From Hyaloscypha bicolor E (taxonomy: Eukaryota; Ascomycota; Leotiomycetes; Helotiales; Hyaloscyphaceae), in assembly GCF_002865645.1 (NCBI RefSeq), contig NW_020194631.1, positions 248,001-312,000 on the forward strand: 64,000 nt of DNA, written 5' to 3'. The notes beneath the pieces are model-generated. The model searched no databases. It was not told the DNA's origin and saw only the letters and a program-made list of their open reading frames with translations. The position numbers and the translations under genes were made by a program. Below are positions 21,602 through 34,777 of the stretch, piece by piece. How positions within the stretch are numbered: the stretch's first letter is position 1; every line of letters begins with the position of its first letter.

Positions 21602-24600
21602 ATGTCCAACTCTGCAGACGAGCCCGAGCCCATTGCAGTCATAGGCACCAGCTGCAGATTTCCTGGGGGTGCTTCATCGCCATCCAAGCTGTGGGATTTG
21701 CTGGCCACGCCCACGGACCTCGTGAAAAAAGTTCCGGCAAGCCGCTTCGGCTCCGAAGCATTCTATAATTCTGATCCATCGTATCATGGAGTGAGTTTAT
21801 TTTGCCTTCTTCCTCGGTTTTGGGTGCTCACCCAGTTTACAACAGAGCTTCCACACCCAGCGTGCCTATTTTATGGAAGAGGATATCCGCCTTTTCGACA
21901 ATGCTTTCTTTGGTCTCTCCCCAAGGGATGCTCAGTCCATGGACCCTCAACATCGTCTTCTGCTTGAAGCGGTTTACGAGGGCGTGGAATCGGCCGGATA
22001 CTCCATCTCGCACCTGCGGGGCTCTGACACGGGTGTCTTTGTCGGACGATCTAGTGGCGACTATGGGGGTATGATGGCACAAGACCTCGAAAACTATCAT
22101 CCGTCGGGATTGACAGGCACGGCCGCGTCCATTCTCGCGAATCGCGTCTCTTACTTCTTTGACTGGACAGGGCCATCAATGGCGCTTGACACAGCCTGCT
22201 CCTCGGGTATGCTCGCGCTGCATCTGGCTGTCCAGGCTCTCCGGGCCGGCGAGACCAAGGTAGCTGTTGCAGCGTCAACAAATATGTTGCTCGGGCCCGA
22301 GGCCTTTATTGGTTTAGGTCAGGTACGTGGCCTATGGAACATGTGAACTCGAGCTACATGGCTGATTTTGATATATAGCTGCACATGCTTTCGCCGAATG
22401 GAAGGTCTTGGATGTGGGACGCAAGTGCAGATGGCTTCACGCGTGGCGAGGGCATCGGAGCTCTGATCTTAAAACCCCTAAGTCAAGCCATCGCGGATAA
22501 CGACCACATTGAGAGCATTATTCGCAACACGGGTACGAACCAAGACGGCCGAACTCGAGGTAAGCTTTGGCAAAGACCTGCCTAGCAAGATCCCGACCAA
22601 TACTGATGTTTCTTAGGTATTACCTTGCCCAACGCCGAGGCGCAGACGGCCCTCATTCGGTCTACGTACGCCAAATGTGGTTTGGACGTAACCACCCCAG
22701 AGGGCCGGCCGCAGTTTTTCGAAGCACACGGAACGGGGACCCCTGCCGGAGACCCACTTGAGGCCGAGGCAATCCACCGCGCCTTGTTTCCCACAGGATA
22801 TAAGGGTACGGATAAAGAGAAAGTATATGTGGGATCTATCAAAACCGTCATCGGCCACCTCGAAGCCGGTTCGGGCATTGCGGGCGTACTGAAGGCAACT
22901 CTGGCCGTGCAACAAGGCAAAATTCCACCGAACCTACATTTCAAGGAACTCAATCCTGCCATTAAGCCTTTCTATGACGCCCTCGGTGTGCCTACCACAA
23001 TCACTCCCTGGCCAACGTTAGCACTTGGTGTGCCCAGGCGCGTGAGTGTGAACAGCTTTGGATTTGGTGGCGCCAATGTGCACGCCATTGTTGAGCAGTG
23101 GTCGCTAGATTCGCGAAGCCTTGCTTCTCCATTGCAGACAATTGGCATGCGTGAAGATGGTGCGGGCCTCCCTATGCAGATTTCGGCCAACTCAAGCGGA
23201 TCGCTAGCAGCCATGGCTGCAGCACTTGGAGAGCACCTTCAGACACACCCTGATATAAAGCTCGTCGACCTAGCTTACACTTTATCACGCCGGGGTAACT
23301 TTCCGTTTCGAGCATCGTTCTCGGCAATCTCTACGGCGCAACTGGCCGAAAAGCTGGGAAATAGTACCGGCCTTGCCAACACAAATCGCGCACGAGCCAT
23401 ATCAGAGAAGTTCCCTCTGCGGATCTTGGGAATCTTTAACGGACAGGGTGCGCAATGGCCGACGATGGGTAAGGAGCTTTATCAGAATTGTACTCTGTTC
23501 CGCGACGCCATAAGCCAGATGCAGCAAAGTCTGGACGACTTGCCAGATGGTCCAGAATGGTCTCTCGCCGACCAGCTGTGCGCCCCCCCAGCAAGATCCC
23601 GTGTCCAGGAGCCCGCCGTGTCGCAACCGCTCTGCACTGCCTTGCAGATCGCATTGACTGAGCTTCTTCGGGCGGCTGGTATCACCTTTAGCGGGATTGT
23701 GAGCCATAGCAGTGGTGAAGTGGCGGCCGCATATGCTGCGGGCTATCTCAGCATGTCTGACGCTATCCGAGTCTCGTATCTTCGAGGGAAGTATACCAAT
23801 TTGGCGAAAGGTTCGGACGGATTGCCGGGTAAGATGATTGCAGTTGGTCTATCACTCGAGCAGGCCACAGTTCTTTGTAAAGAAATTGGAGCCGACAAGA
23901 TCTGCGTCGCTGCCAACAACTCGGGGCGCAGCTGTACTCTATCTGGCGACGCCGATGCCGTGGATGAGGCGCAACAGCGTCTTGATGCACAGGGTACCTT
24001 TGCGCGTACACTCAAAGTGGACGCAGCCTACCACTCACCCCATATGCTGGCTTGCGCAGAGCCCTATTTGGAGTCTCTGCGCAGATGCAACATAATTATT
24101 CAAGATGGCCCTTACCACTGCAAGTGGTATTCTAGCGTGTACGGATCAGACGGCAGGAGCCGTTCATTCGAGATTGACGGGCAGCTTGAGGGCCAATACT
24201 GGGTTGACAATATGACGCACCCCGTAATGTTTGCACAGGGAGTGCGCAGGGCCATCACCGAGGACCACGTCCACGACATGGTGCTTGAGATTGGCCCCCA
24301 TCCAGCTCTGAAAGGGCCTGCGAATGAAGTTATCAAGTCCCTTATCGGCTATGAGCTGCCTTACTCCGGAGTGCTGAAGCGCGGCCAGAATGCCTTGGAA
24401 AGTTTTTCGGACGCCATAGGCTTCATCTGGGAAAGGTACACGTGCCCAAAGCCACTTTTCGACTTTAACTCTCTGCAATTAGCGTTCCGAGGAAGCGCTG
24501 CGAGAGCACCTACTGTTCTCAAGGGCCTTCCTTCCTATAGCTGGGACCACAGAACGGCCTTTTGGCACGAGTCCCAGCAGTCCAAGGCCATCCGCACCCG

Positions 24601-27600
24601 CTCTGCCCCACGCCACATGATGCTGGGTCATGGCACGTCTCATGGCGAGGGAAGTAAGCGTGAAGTTCGCTGGCGACATATCTTCAAACTGGATGAAATG
24701 GCCTGGCTGCGGGAGCATAAGTTCCAGGGGCAAGTTATCGTTCCCGGTGCTGGCTATGTCTCAATGGCATACGAGGCGACGGTGCGCTTGGCTGCTGAGC
24801 TGAACGTGTCAGTGAAACTGGTTGAGCTGAAAGAAATCAAGATCCATCGGGCTATTTCTTTAGAGGAGAATTCGCCGGGAACGGATGTCGAGTTTGTTAT
24901 TCGTACTACTGGTAGTTCGAGCGACTGCATCTCGGCCGAGTACGCCTGCTACAGCGCTCCCACCGAGGCAGCGCCCTCGGATGCTCGCCTTACCAGTGGC
25001 AGGGTGAACTTCACGGGACGCGTTGACATTGTGCTCGGAGACCCTTGCCAAGACGCGCTTCCTTCTCGGATCCCACATCAGTTGCCGATGCAGACCGTCA
25101 ACGTGGAAGAGCTCTATCCCGAGGTGCGCAAGATCACGGGTGTTGAGCACTATGGAGACTTCCGTTTTGTAGGACTGAAGCGCCGTCACAACCAGGCCGA
25201 AGTCAAGTGTAAGAGCATCCATAGCTCGCTCCGAATCCATCCCGCCACGCTTGACCAAGCTGTCCAAGGCATCTTCATGGCCTTCTCTTTCCCAGGCGAC
25301 GGACGTCTCTGGACCACTTACCTACCCGCTTCAATCAACCTCGTCCGTGTCAACATGTGGGCTTGCCCAGACGAGGGCAATGAAGAATTCTTGACGGCCG
25401 ACGCTCTGCTCACAGGCACCGACACCAAGTCCTTCACCGGCGACGTGGACATCTTTTGTGAGGACCATGGGCACCCACAGATGCAAGTCCGGGGCCTCCG
25501 ATGTGCCAGCTGGGTCCAAGCCGGCCAAAAGAGTTGGAACGACCGCGCGCTATATGCAAAGCACGACTTTGTGCGGGATGTCTCTGCCGGCATCGAACCG
25601 AGCCAGCAAGCCGTTATGACGGCGAAGACGAGGGCTCTGACAGAGATCATTGATCGCGCAGCTTATTTCTATCTTCGCAGGTTGAAGTCTGAGATTCACA
25701 CAGACGAGATGCCTTCAATGGAGTGGCAATATCGTCACCTGGTGACTTGGGTATTGGAGCATTTGGTGCCCGAGGTCGAGGCCGGAACGTCCGAGTTAGC
25801 GCAGCAGGACTGGGCGAATGACACTGAAGACATGGTGAAGGCTTGGGGGAAAGAGTTTGCCGAGAGTATCGACCTTCAGGCTGTTCTGACTGTCGGTGAG
25901 AATCTCGTGCCTATTGTCCGTGGACAGGTACCGGCGTTGCAAGTGTGGAAGCAGGATGACTTACACGACCGGATCTACCGCGAGTCGAAAGTAATCAGCG
26001 ACACAAACCACGACCTCTTCGTCTTTGTTGGCCAATTATGTCACCGATACCCGCACATGAGGGTGCTCGAGATTGGCGCCGGCACTGGAGGCTCAACAAA
26101 GGGCGTTTTGGCCGCTCTCGAAGGACGCATGGGCTCGTACACCTTCACGGATATATCGCCGAGCTTCTTTCAAAAGGCACGCAAGGACTTTGACAAGTAC
26201 AGCGACCGCATGGTTTTCAAGACGCTGGATATCGAGGATGATCCATCAACTCAGGGCTTCGAATTGGGTTCGTACGACCTAATTATTGCATCCAACGTAC
26301 TGCATGCTACCCGTCGGCTCAGCAACACGTTGAGCCAGTGCCGAGCACTTCTCCGTCCCGGTGGACACTTGCTTTTGATGGAAAACACGCGCATCACTAC
26401 AACTTTCCAACTACTTTTCGGCGTTCTACCGGGCTGGTTCCTTGGCCTTGACGATGGCCGTGTCTGGGCGCCCAGTACCACCGTACAGGAATGGAGCGAC
26501 GTGCTGAAGAGGGTGGGCTTTTCCGGGGTTGATGCCAGTGTGACCCCCTACAGCAGCGTCATGGTGTCGCAGGCTGTAGATGACACAGTTCAAACCATCC
26601 GTGACCCGCTCAACTCCAAAGCAGGTCTTCCACGACTCGATGAGCTCCTTATCCTACGGGATGAGAAGCCATCCTCGCGCGGTGCTCGGCTTTCCGATAA
26701 GGTCGAACGACTGGTGGGTCATTTGTTTGGCAATGTCACGCGCATCACCTATCCTGAAGATTTCAAGGCCAGTAGCGTCAAGGCTCCCAACAACACAGCG
26801 GTTCTGTGCTTCACTGACCTAGACACCCCGATTTTCGATGGAATGAACGAACAGCGCCATCGGGGACTACAGGAGATCGTCCGGCATGCCAAGGCGGCCC
26901 TCTGGACTGTTTCAAGCGCCGAAGACGACCCCTTTGTCAATATGAGCGTCGGGTGGGCACGAACTGTTTGGCTCGAGAACCCTGACATGAAGTTTCAGCT
27001 CGTCGACATTGACGACTGCGAAGCGGTTGACGCCGAGATTATCGCCACCGCGCTCCTGCGACTCGTTTGTCTGGGCACACCACAGGCCGCTGAAGTGCTG
27101 TGGAGCACCGAGCCCGAAATTGCGCTGCGGGATGGGGCCCTATACATCCCGAGGCTTCTACCAAAGCCGAAGAAAGCGGCTTTCGAAATCACTCATTCCG
27201 GGGTGCGCCAAAATGATGTGCTCGGAAATAGTCTGCCTCTCACAGTTGAGATTGCCGAAGGACGTGATGGTGTCTTGAATCTTGAGCCTGTACCTCAGCA
27301 TCCTGTTGGCGATGACGAGGCGCATATACAAGTACTTGCCTCCTCAGCCTATCCGCTCGTGGCATCCGATGGGCAATCGACATATCTGTGCGTTGGAGAT
27401 GTTCTTGAGTCTGGAAAGAAGGCCATCATTCTGTCCCCCGTAAACGCCTCAGTCTTGTGCGCATCCAGGTTGGAAATATTTCCCGCGTCTCCTGAAGACC
27501 CTTGCCAGCTACTGCACCAGCTTCTGGTGAGCCTCATCTCAGAGGATGTTGTGAGCAAATCCAGTGGGCCGATCTGGGTGCACGGCACAAACAGCAGCTG

Positions 27601-30415
27601 GACTCGAGCCATGCAAGAGGCGGCTCATCGCCAAGGTGTTGAGCTTTACCTGACCACATCAGATGAAGAAATCGCCAGAAGCAAGAAGGTGAAGTTCATT
27701 CATCCGTATATCACGCTGAATGCATTGTGGCAAATCTGGCCGCGGAATGTCAAGGCGTTCGTCAATTTGCAGCAGGGACGCCGGCGTCCAGTGGATGAAG
27801 CTATAGACAAGCTCATGGAGACAACAAGGATGCCCAATATCAGCCCTGAAATGACGATGGGTGGGTCTTCGACTTCGAGATCGAACAGGCTAGCTCTCTC
27901 GTTTGACGGTCCGCAGCTGCGACAACTTCTCAAGCAGCATCTGGTTATGGCAGTAGTTATGACCTCGAACTACGATCATACGGCTGTTTTACCCATAGAA
28001 AAGGTGGCATCTTCGACGGTCGACTTACAAAGGCCCGACAAACTTGTTGATTGGCGCACTCTGGAGATCGCCACGCGCAATGTACACCCACACCAGCAAC
28101 CAAATATTTTCTCGCCGAACAAGACGTACATCCTCTTTGGCCTTGGCGGCGATGTCGGCAACAGTATTTGTCTGTGGATGGTCGAACACGGGGCCCGGTA
28201 CGTTGTCACATCCAGCCGTAACCCCAAAACGCCGCCGGCTGTAGTTGAATATCTCGCCAACAAGGGAGCAACGGTTCGCGTTGTGCCTCTTGATATCACC
28301 AACCGAAAGGCCCTAAATGCATTCGTCCATGATATTAAATCCACCATGCCTCCAGTGGGTGGTGTTATGCATGGCGCTATGGTATTGCGCGATCGTCTCT
28401 TCCTCAATCAATCATGGAGCGATTTCGCCGCCATCTTGGCGCCCAAAGTGGAGGGCGCACGCAACCTCGACGAGGTATTCGGTCCGCAGAGCAATCTCGA
28501 CTTCTTCATTCTCCTCTCCTCGGCTACATGCATTTTGGGGAATTCAGGACAGGCGGCATACACCGCTGCCAATATGTACAATACGAGCCTCGCCGCTCAG
28601 CGTCGTCGGCGCGGCATGGTAGCCTCGGTGATCCATATTGCTGAGCTTGTTGGTCTCGGTTACTGGCATCGTGCCAAGGGCGATCGGCCGTGGGACCTGG
28701 GCTTCATGAAGCTTTCCGAGACAGATCTACACGATACACTGGCGGATGCGATACGGGTCGGGCAGCCGGGATCGGGACACCCGATTGAGCTTATTTGTAA
28801 CTTTAGGACAGGCACCGCGGGGATATGGAGAGATAATCCGCGGATGTGGCATTACTTCACCCCGAAGAACGACAAGCTGCTGGCCGGCCGGAACGGCGAA
28901 GACAGCGAGCAGCAAAGTAAGCACGACGGCAAGAGTGTTAAGGAGCTACTTGATGCGGCCGAAGATGAGGCCGCTGCCCAGGCGACGCTTGAAAAGTGCT
29001 TTGCTCAGGAGCTGCACACTATGATTCAGGTCGAGACCAGCCGTATTGACAAGGATATGCCCGTGGCAGGCCTAGGTGTGGATTCACTGGTTGCAGTTCA
29101 GATCCGTTCCTGGTTTCTCAAGGAGGTCGGCGTCGAGATCCCCGTCTTGAAGATCCTGGCGGATAATAGTTCGTTCACGCAGCTGTGTAGGGACGCGTTA
29201 GCAGGGAGGCAGCGCCCCACAACCACGAACGGCGTTAAGGGCGGGGAGAGTTTACACGATGGCAACAAAATTCAGAATGGAGTCCATGAAACAGCAGCCG
29301 AGACGGATATTGACTGGGACAAGGAGGTGGAGTCCTTGTTGGCGGAGGTGGACGGTCTGATCCCGTCCGACCCCAAGCTTAATGGAACACTTGGAATGAA
29401 TGGCTCAATCAGTGGTCGCGTCAACGACCTCATCGTCGTCCTTACTGGCGCAACCGGGTTTCTCGGCGGGCATATCCTCCAAAAACTCGTATTAGACCAC
29501 CGAGTCCGCGAGGTGCACTGCATCGCGATCCGCCCCGATGTTAGCGGCAAACCTCGCCACGTCAAAGTCCAGCACCCCAAGATCATAGAGCACATAGGTG
29601 ACCTGGCCTCGCCACGAGCTGGCCTGTCGCAGACCGAATTCAATAAACTTTCAGAGCATGCCGACCTGATCATCCACACCGCGTACGAGGTCAACTTCCT
29701 CAAGTCCTACAACTCTGTACGTCCCACGAACGTGGCCTCCATGCCGGCACTGCTGGCCATGGCGGCTTGGCGTGGAGTGCCAATGCATTTTGTTTCGTCC
29801 AACATTGTCGCCATGCTCCAGCCGTCTGGCGAACTCGAGATGGCTGAGGTTTCTTCCGCCCAGTTGCGACCTCCAAAGGACCTCAACCGGGAAAACAGCA
29901 ACCGCATCGGCTATGCGGCAGGCAAGTGGATATGCGAGACATTACTGGAGCGTTTCTCAGCTCAGGTGCCTGCCGTGGTGCACCGGCCGAGCCCCATGGT
30001 GGGTGAGGGCGGCTCGGAGCCGGCGCTGATGCGGACGGTTGATGAGTACAGCAGGAAGCTTGGAGCACTACCCAAGCTAGAAGCGAAGCTGTGGCCTGGC
30101 AAATTGGATCAAATCGAAGTAGAAGATGTTGCTCGAGACATCGTCGAGATTGCCCTTGAACTTCGACCCAAGGGAGCGAGGGCGTCGCCCTTTGTGGTGC
30201 GGAATCACTGTACGAATGGGGCCTTCGAGGTTTCCAACATGCAGCAGGTGATAAAGGAGCGGGAGGGCTTGGAGCTGGAAGTGTGGTCGGTGGAGAAGTG
30301 GCTTGAGAAGACGACACAGATGGGCATGGATAGGTCGTTGGACTTTATTATGCGCTCAACGATAGAGTCGAAGGTAGCGTTTCCCCTTACGAGCGTAAGG
30401 AAAGGAGGGGTGTGA
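21602..30415 (+). CDS. Polyketide synthase with methyltransferase and terminal thioester reductase (PKS2)
   Basis: There are four exons (21602-21790, 21846-22322, 22379-22559, 22617-30415), encoding about 2881 aa. Domains in order: KS (DTACSSG, Cys181; histidines 320 and 363), AT ([16 protein letters not shown], Ser about 647), DH ([13 protein letters not shown], His about 983; [11 protein letters not shown]), an intact C-methyltransferase ([10 protein letters not shown], about 1432), and a stretch in place of an ER with no nucleotide-binding motif. KR ([10 protein letters not shown], about 2118; LLSS and QAAYTAAN) and ACP (LGVDSL, Ser about 2439) follow. The C-terminal NAD-dependent reductase begins at about 2555 (TGATGFLGG) and has YAAGK near 2714. 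The retained Tyr-Lys pair argues for true reductive release to an aldehyde or alcohol rather than Dieckmann cyclisation. This layout with a separate ER resembles betaenone synthase Bet1 with Bet3. The product is likely a methylated, partly reduced chain that may cyclise. Confidence 0.96.
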
Positions 30416-30830
30416 GGTTTAAGATGAGGGGAGAAGAGCTTTCTGTATTAGCTTTCTGCAAAGAAGGAGTATTGATGATTGATTGATTCATTTACTCTAC
30501 TCGGAGTATTCTTTCCAACGTTAGAATCTTAGCGTAGGTTAGGTTACCAAAGAAGACAAGAGAAGAGGTTGTTCACTCAAGCTCTCCGGCTAGGCGTTAT
30601 GTTTTTCCGGCTCCGAAAATATTGATACCACCCGAACGCCACCAAAATCCAATCTACAGGTACTGGAAGCCACCCCACCCCACAACGAAAATTATTAGAA
30701 AATATTTTAAAGAAATTTCAACTTTTACTAAATATCTTCTGAAAGTCGGATTGATTTTTCCTCAGTTTCATTCCTTTTTTTTTTCTCGGCTACGCCCGGT
30801 CCAGTAGGGACGTGCACGAGACTGCCCTAT
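30416..30830. other. PKS2 3' flank, no gene seen
   Basis: About 0.4 kb directly after the PKS2 stop codon. It should hold the 3' UTR. AT-rich tracts and a run of T (about 30776-30785) precede the next MITE. Confidence 0.4.
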
Positions 30831-30969
30831 CCCTTCGTCTGGTGAGACATTACTAGCGTGGCCAGGGGGGTCTCGCTTGGTTGGCTGGGCATAAAATTAT
30901 GGCTTCTGTAATTTTATTGGATGCCACAGCTGTGGCTAATACGCTAGTAATGTCTCACCAGACGAAGGG
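30831..30969. mobile_element. MITE, family E (palindromic 139-bp element)
   Basis: The two arms are inverted repeats of about 35 bp: CCCTTCGTCTGGTGAGACAT at the left and its exact mirror, ATGTCTCACCAGACGAAGGG, at the right, continuing inward through TACTAGCGT and ACGCTAGTA. No coding capacity. Flanking bases do not give a clear target duplication. Confidence 0.8.
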
Positions 30970-32109
30970 TTAATAGCGAGTTCCAGGGCTGAAGCTTCTG
31001 AAATTCAAGCGAATGCTCACGAACAATATAGAGCGACGTGCCAGCGTCATCTAGCGCACAGCCATAATGCTCAATTCTTTTGAGAAATGCAGGAAGTCGG
31101 TGAGGGAGATATGCCAAATCAAAACTGAAATTTAAACCAGACAAGCTGCCCCCAAAATATCCTATGGGCCTAAATTTCCTGACCCGTAGATGGCAACAGG
31201 TGGCGCATCAGAAGAACGTGATATCCAAATAGAAATTCTCTTATGAATATGATTCATTTTTAGTTTATAAAATACTATTATTTAAAGATAAAAAAGTCGG
31301 CGCCCGTACCAAAGTCTAATGCCATTCAGCTGGCATTCCAAAGACGTATAACTCCGAGCGAACGAATTCGAAGGTGGCGAGATATGCAGCTATCGCAAAC
31401 GTCAGAGAAAAGAATTAGACAAGCTTAAAGAGAGTGAGAAATACATGTCTGATGGAGATCGAAACGCATGAAAAGAAGAATATGAAGAGAATAGAAAAGG
31501 CAAGAAGTGCGATAAATTATTTGAATAGTATATTGTATACGTGGTGGTGGATTGCGTGCGGCCGCCTTCCTAAACCCCGTGTATTACAGTAGCTTAGTCA
31601 GGTGCTCACAGGGGCCTAGAACCTTGATTAATCATCCTGCATCTTCTGTACAATTTAATTCTTCTTGCTCCATTATCTTAAGCTATGCACACCTCGGTAG
31701 CTGACTAAGTATTAATATGTACCGGTGCCGAGGCGGAGGCGGCGAGATGAGATGAATAATTGTCCGTGGCCGGTGGTTAACGGATACGCTAACGGATACG
31801 CTATGATAATATTCGGAGCTTATTCTATATGGATCATGGCGCATCCACCACAACTTCTCCACCTGTCATCATGCAACGGCCATTCCCCTCGCGATGAACA
31901 ACAGCGGGAAAGGAAGGGAGCTCTGGATGCCGAGGGATGCCCAGCTGCTTCGGAGCCGGCGTAACCTGCCGTAGGTCTACGGTGGTTCCCGACGGATTAT
32001 AATAATGTTCCGTTGGATCGTCTGCCCACAGACTTCAAATTACTTACTACAATACGGTAGTATTCCAATGGAAAGCCTCGAGCGTCTATATTATACTGTT
32101 GTGCCGAAG
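30970..32109. other. Intergenic stretch upstream of P450-2, no gene seen
   Basis: About 1.1 kb without a supported gene. A 66-codon minus-strand frame at 30944-31144 overlaps the MITE and has no recognisable domain. A short direct repeat, CTAACGGATACG, occurs twice near 31777-31800. The right end should carry the P450-2 promoter. Confidence 0.45.
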
Positions 32110-33795
32110 ATGTATGAACTAGGCATCCTGCCGCTGACGGCCGCCCTGCTGGCAACCGTCCCCTTATTGGTCTGTTAGAATCCTGGGAAAGTCTTGGTCC
32201 TCGAGTCTCTCTGACTTTGCATCAGTATATTCTGTACACCGGGTTGAGAGGACCTCTCGCACACCTGCCAGGCCCGGTCTGGACGAAATTCACTGGGATC
32301 CAAGTCGCATATTACATCGCTCGTGGTACACGGATGTACCATCTTCAGGACCTGCACAAGAAATATGGTGCAAAGATTCCCGATCTCAACACAACCCGAT
32401 GCATACGCTGACCTCTAACCAGGTCCGCTTGTCCGAATCAGTCCGACTGAAGCCTCCGTCTCGGATCCAGAAGCAGCAAAAGAAATCCACAAAAGCAGAG
32501 GTGGATACACGAAGACAGACTTCTACGAGAATTTCTGTTTCTCGCCTACTCAAACCATCTTTAGCACCACTGATGTTCGTTTTCATGCCAAGTGGCGCAA
32601 GCTGCTGGCACATTCCCTGTCAGAATCTAATTTGAAGATCTTCCAGCCCATCATACAGACGAATGTGGATCTGCTGATTTCGCAGATGAAGAAGGAGAAA
32701 GTGACGCAAGGCTACGTGGATCTCCTGAAATGGCTGAATTATTTCACCATAGACGTCATGGGAGAGTTAAGCTTTGGCGAGTCCTTTGATATGCTTAAAA
32801 GAGGCAAAGTATGCTACTTCAATGGAATGGCTGGTGCGTAAGGCTAATGATTACAGGAAAGTCAGTATGTCACGGATAGCCGGAATCATGTACCGCTAAA
32901 TGTTCTGCGCGTGGCCCTTACCGACATGCCTCACTCTACAACCATAAACTGGCCTGTCTGGCCCTTCACTGAGATCAAAAAGTCCGGTATTCGACTTGTG
33001 GCTGGTGCTACGAGCCGCATTGATGCATATCGGAAGTATGTCGCCGAGACTGAGAACCCGCGGGCCATGTTGCTTGACAAAGTGCTTGGTGCAGAGGGGG
33101 AGGGCGCGCCGCCGGAAGCTGAGATTGTGTCCCATGCCCAGATCCTCATGCTCGCCGGCACAGACACGACCGCAATTACTTTGTTGTACCTGTTGTGGGC
33201 CCTCTACAGCCACCCAGAAGCTCTTTCGAGGTTGCTGAAGGAGATTGAGAATGCAAATCTGCCCGAAGCCCCAGATAATGAGGAACTCCGCAAGCTGACG
33301 TATCTTGACAATGTCATGACTGAGACTCTCCGAGTCTACGGCTCAGCACCTGGCCCGCTTCCGCGCTGTGTGGTAAGTCAACCCCAACTGACGTGTTACG
33401 TGTTCCTGAGATGGAGCTGATCTCCGCTATAGCCAAAAGGCGGTCGTACCATCTGTGGTCACTATGTGCCCGAAGATTTGACGGTCAGCCCTATCAACTA
33501 CTGCATACACCGCGACGAGACTGTGTTCCCCGATCCAGAGACCTGGAACCCAGACCGATGGTCGAATGCCTCCAAACAAATGAATGAAGCGAACTTCAGC
33601 TTTGGCGGCGGAACCAGGGTCTGCCTTGGCATGCATGTTGCGAAAATGCAGATAAGGATGGCAACGGTAGCGATATTAAAGGCGTTCGGAGATGCTGAGC
33701 TCGCGTATGGCCTCAATGGCTTTCGGCCAGAGGGCATGAAGCAGTTTGATGCTGTGGCTGCGAAGCCGTGGGAAGAGCAGATGTTGATCAGGTAA
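32110..33795 (+). CDS. Cytochrome P450 monooxygenase (P450-2)
   Basis: There are five exons (32110-32169, 32226-32367, 32423-32808, 32857-33372, 33433-33795), encoding about 488 aa. A hydrophobic N-terminus (LPLTAALLATVPLL) gives an ER anchor, followed by the hinge HLPGPVW. The I-helix is the classical LAGTDTT, ExxR is ETLR, the PERF-like motif is NPDRW and the haem loop is FSFGGGTRVCLG, with its cysteine ligand present. All phases join cleanly. The first intron begins GTCTGT, a weak donor, so the exact first exon is the least sure part. The gene follows PKS2 on the same strand at a distance of 1.7 kb and is the right-most recognisable biosynthetic gene of the cluster. It probably oxidises the assembled polyketide; substrate unknown. 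Confidence 0.9.
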
Positions 33796-34322
33796 AGTCG
33801 CTGACTGCTGCCACGTTAACTTCTTGGGGTTTGCTCTATGAATGTTCCTAAATATGTCTTTACGATTCATTTTCCAATGAGGACTAGACATGCCTGCAAT
33901 GGTTCAGGCTCCTAGCCTTGCCGGAAACAGGGATAGGAAAGGAGCGGCACGCTGAGCAATCGTATCGGGCTATTGAGGCACACTAGAAGCACGTGTCGAG
34001 GCGCACATGCTTGCTATTGGTGCGGGAGATATCTAGTACATAACCATCTACTGGTACCCGGTACCTATTATTAGACTTATGTATACAAACAAACCTTAGA
34101 TGGTCGCACTCACGATGAAGTTTACAAGGTTCAGTCATATTCTGTCACGTGCTACGCACAGGCGTATATATAGCTTCTTCACCGCCATTAGGGCACCATC
34201 ATTCTTACATATTTACACAATACACACCACATTCCACTTCCACAGCTTGTCCAGGCCGTGACAGCATCTGTGAGTAGTGAATATCTTTGAGTTTAAGAAA
34301 TCGATTTAAAGCTAAACATTGC
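33796..34322. other. Intergenic stretch at the cluster's right edge, no gene seen
   Basis: Half a kilobase between P450-2 and the decayed Hsp70-like gene. A GTGAGT at 34271 could be the donor of a lost upstream exon of that pseudogene. Nothing else was recognised. Confidence 0.4.
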
Positions 34323-34777
34323 TAGCACGGCAGCGTATTACAAGAGCGACAACGAACTAGTCATCGTCGGCGACGTCGGCAAAGTCGAAGGAAGTGAGGC
34401 ATACCAGAAACATTTCGCAGACATGGTTGAATATGAAAGCCAGATGATGTACGAAGACCTCTTGTAACTTTTGAAGTCTACCTTAACATTAAATAGAGAG
34501 CCCTTAGGTTTCAATACCGACACATCAATCAATGCTTTCCAGTTTTCCGGAGGAGTTCATTCCACCGTCAAGGAGCTCGTAGGTATATTTGCCAAAGTAC
34601 TCTTCGACATCAAGGAGTTATGCTCCGAGAAGATTGGAGAAAATAAACGTATCGCGGTGATTGTCTTACCTAGCAAATTATGGTGGAACACCGATATCCG
34701 GGGAGCCGTCAAGGTCGCCGGAAAAAATACTCTCGGCTTCATTCAGCCAGACCATCAAATACTATCTTATGTCCGTG

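Noticed and set aside
30944..31144. A 66-codon minus-strand frame with coding-like look
   Set aside because: Its 3' end runs into the family E MITE and no domain is recognisable; at most a remnant of an unknown gene.
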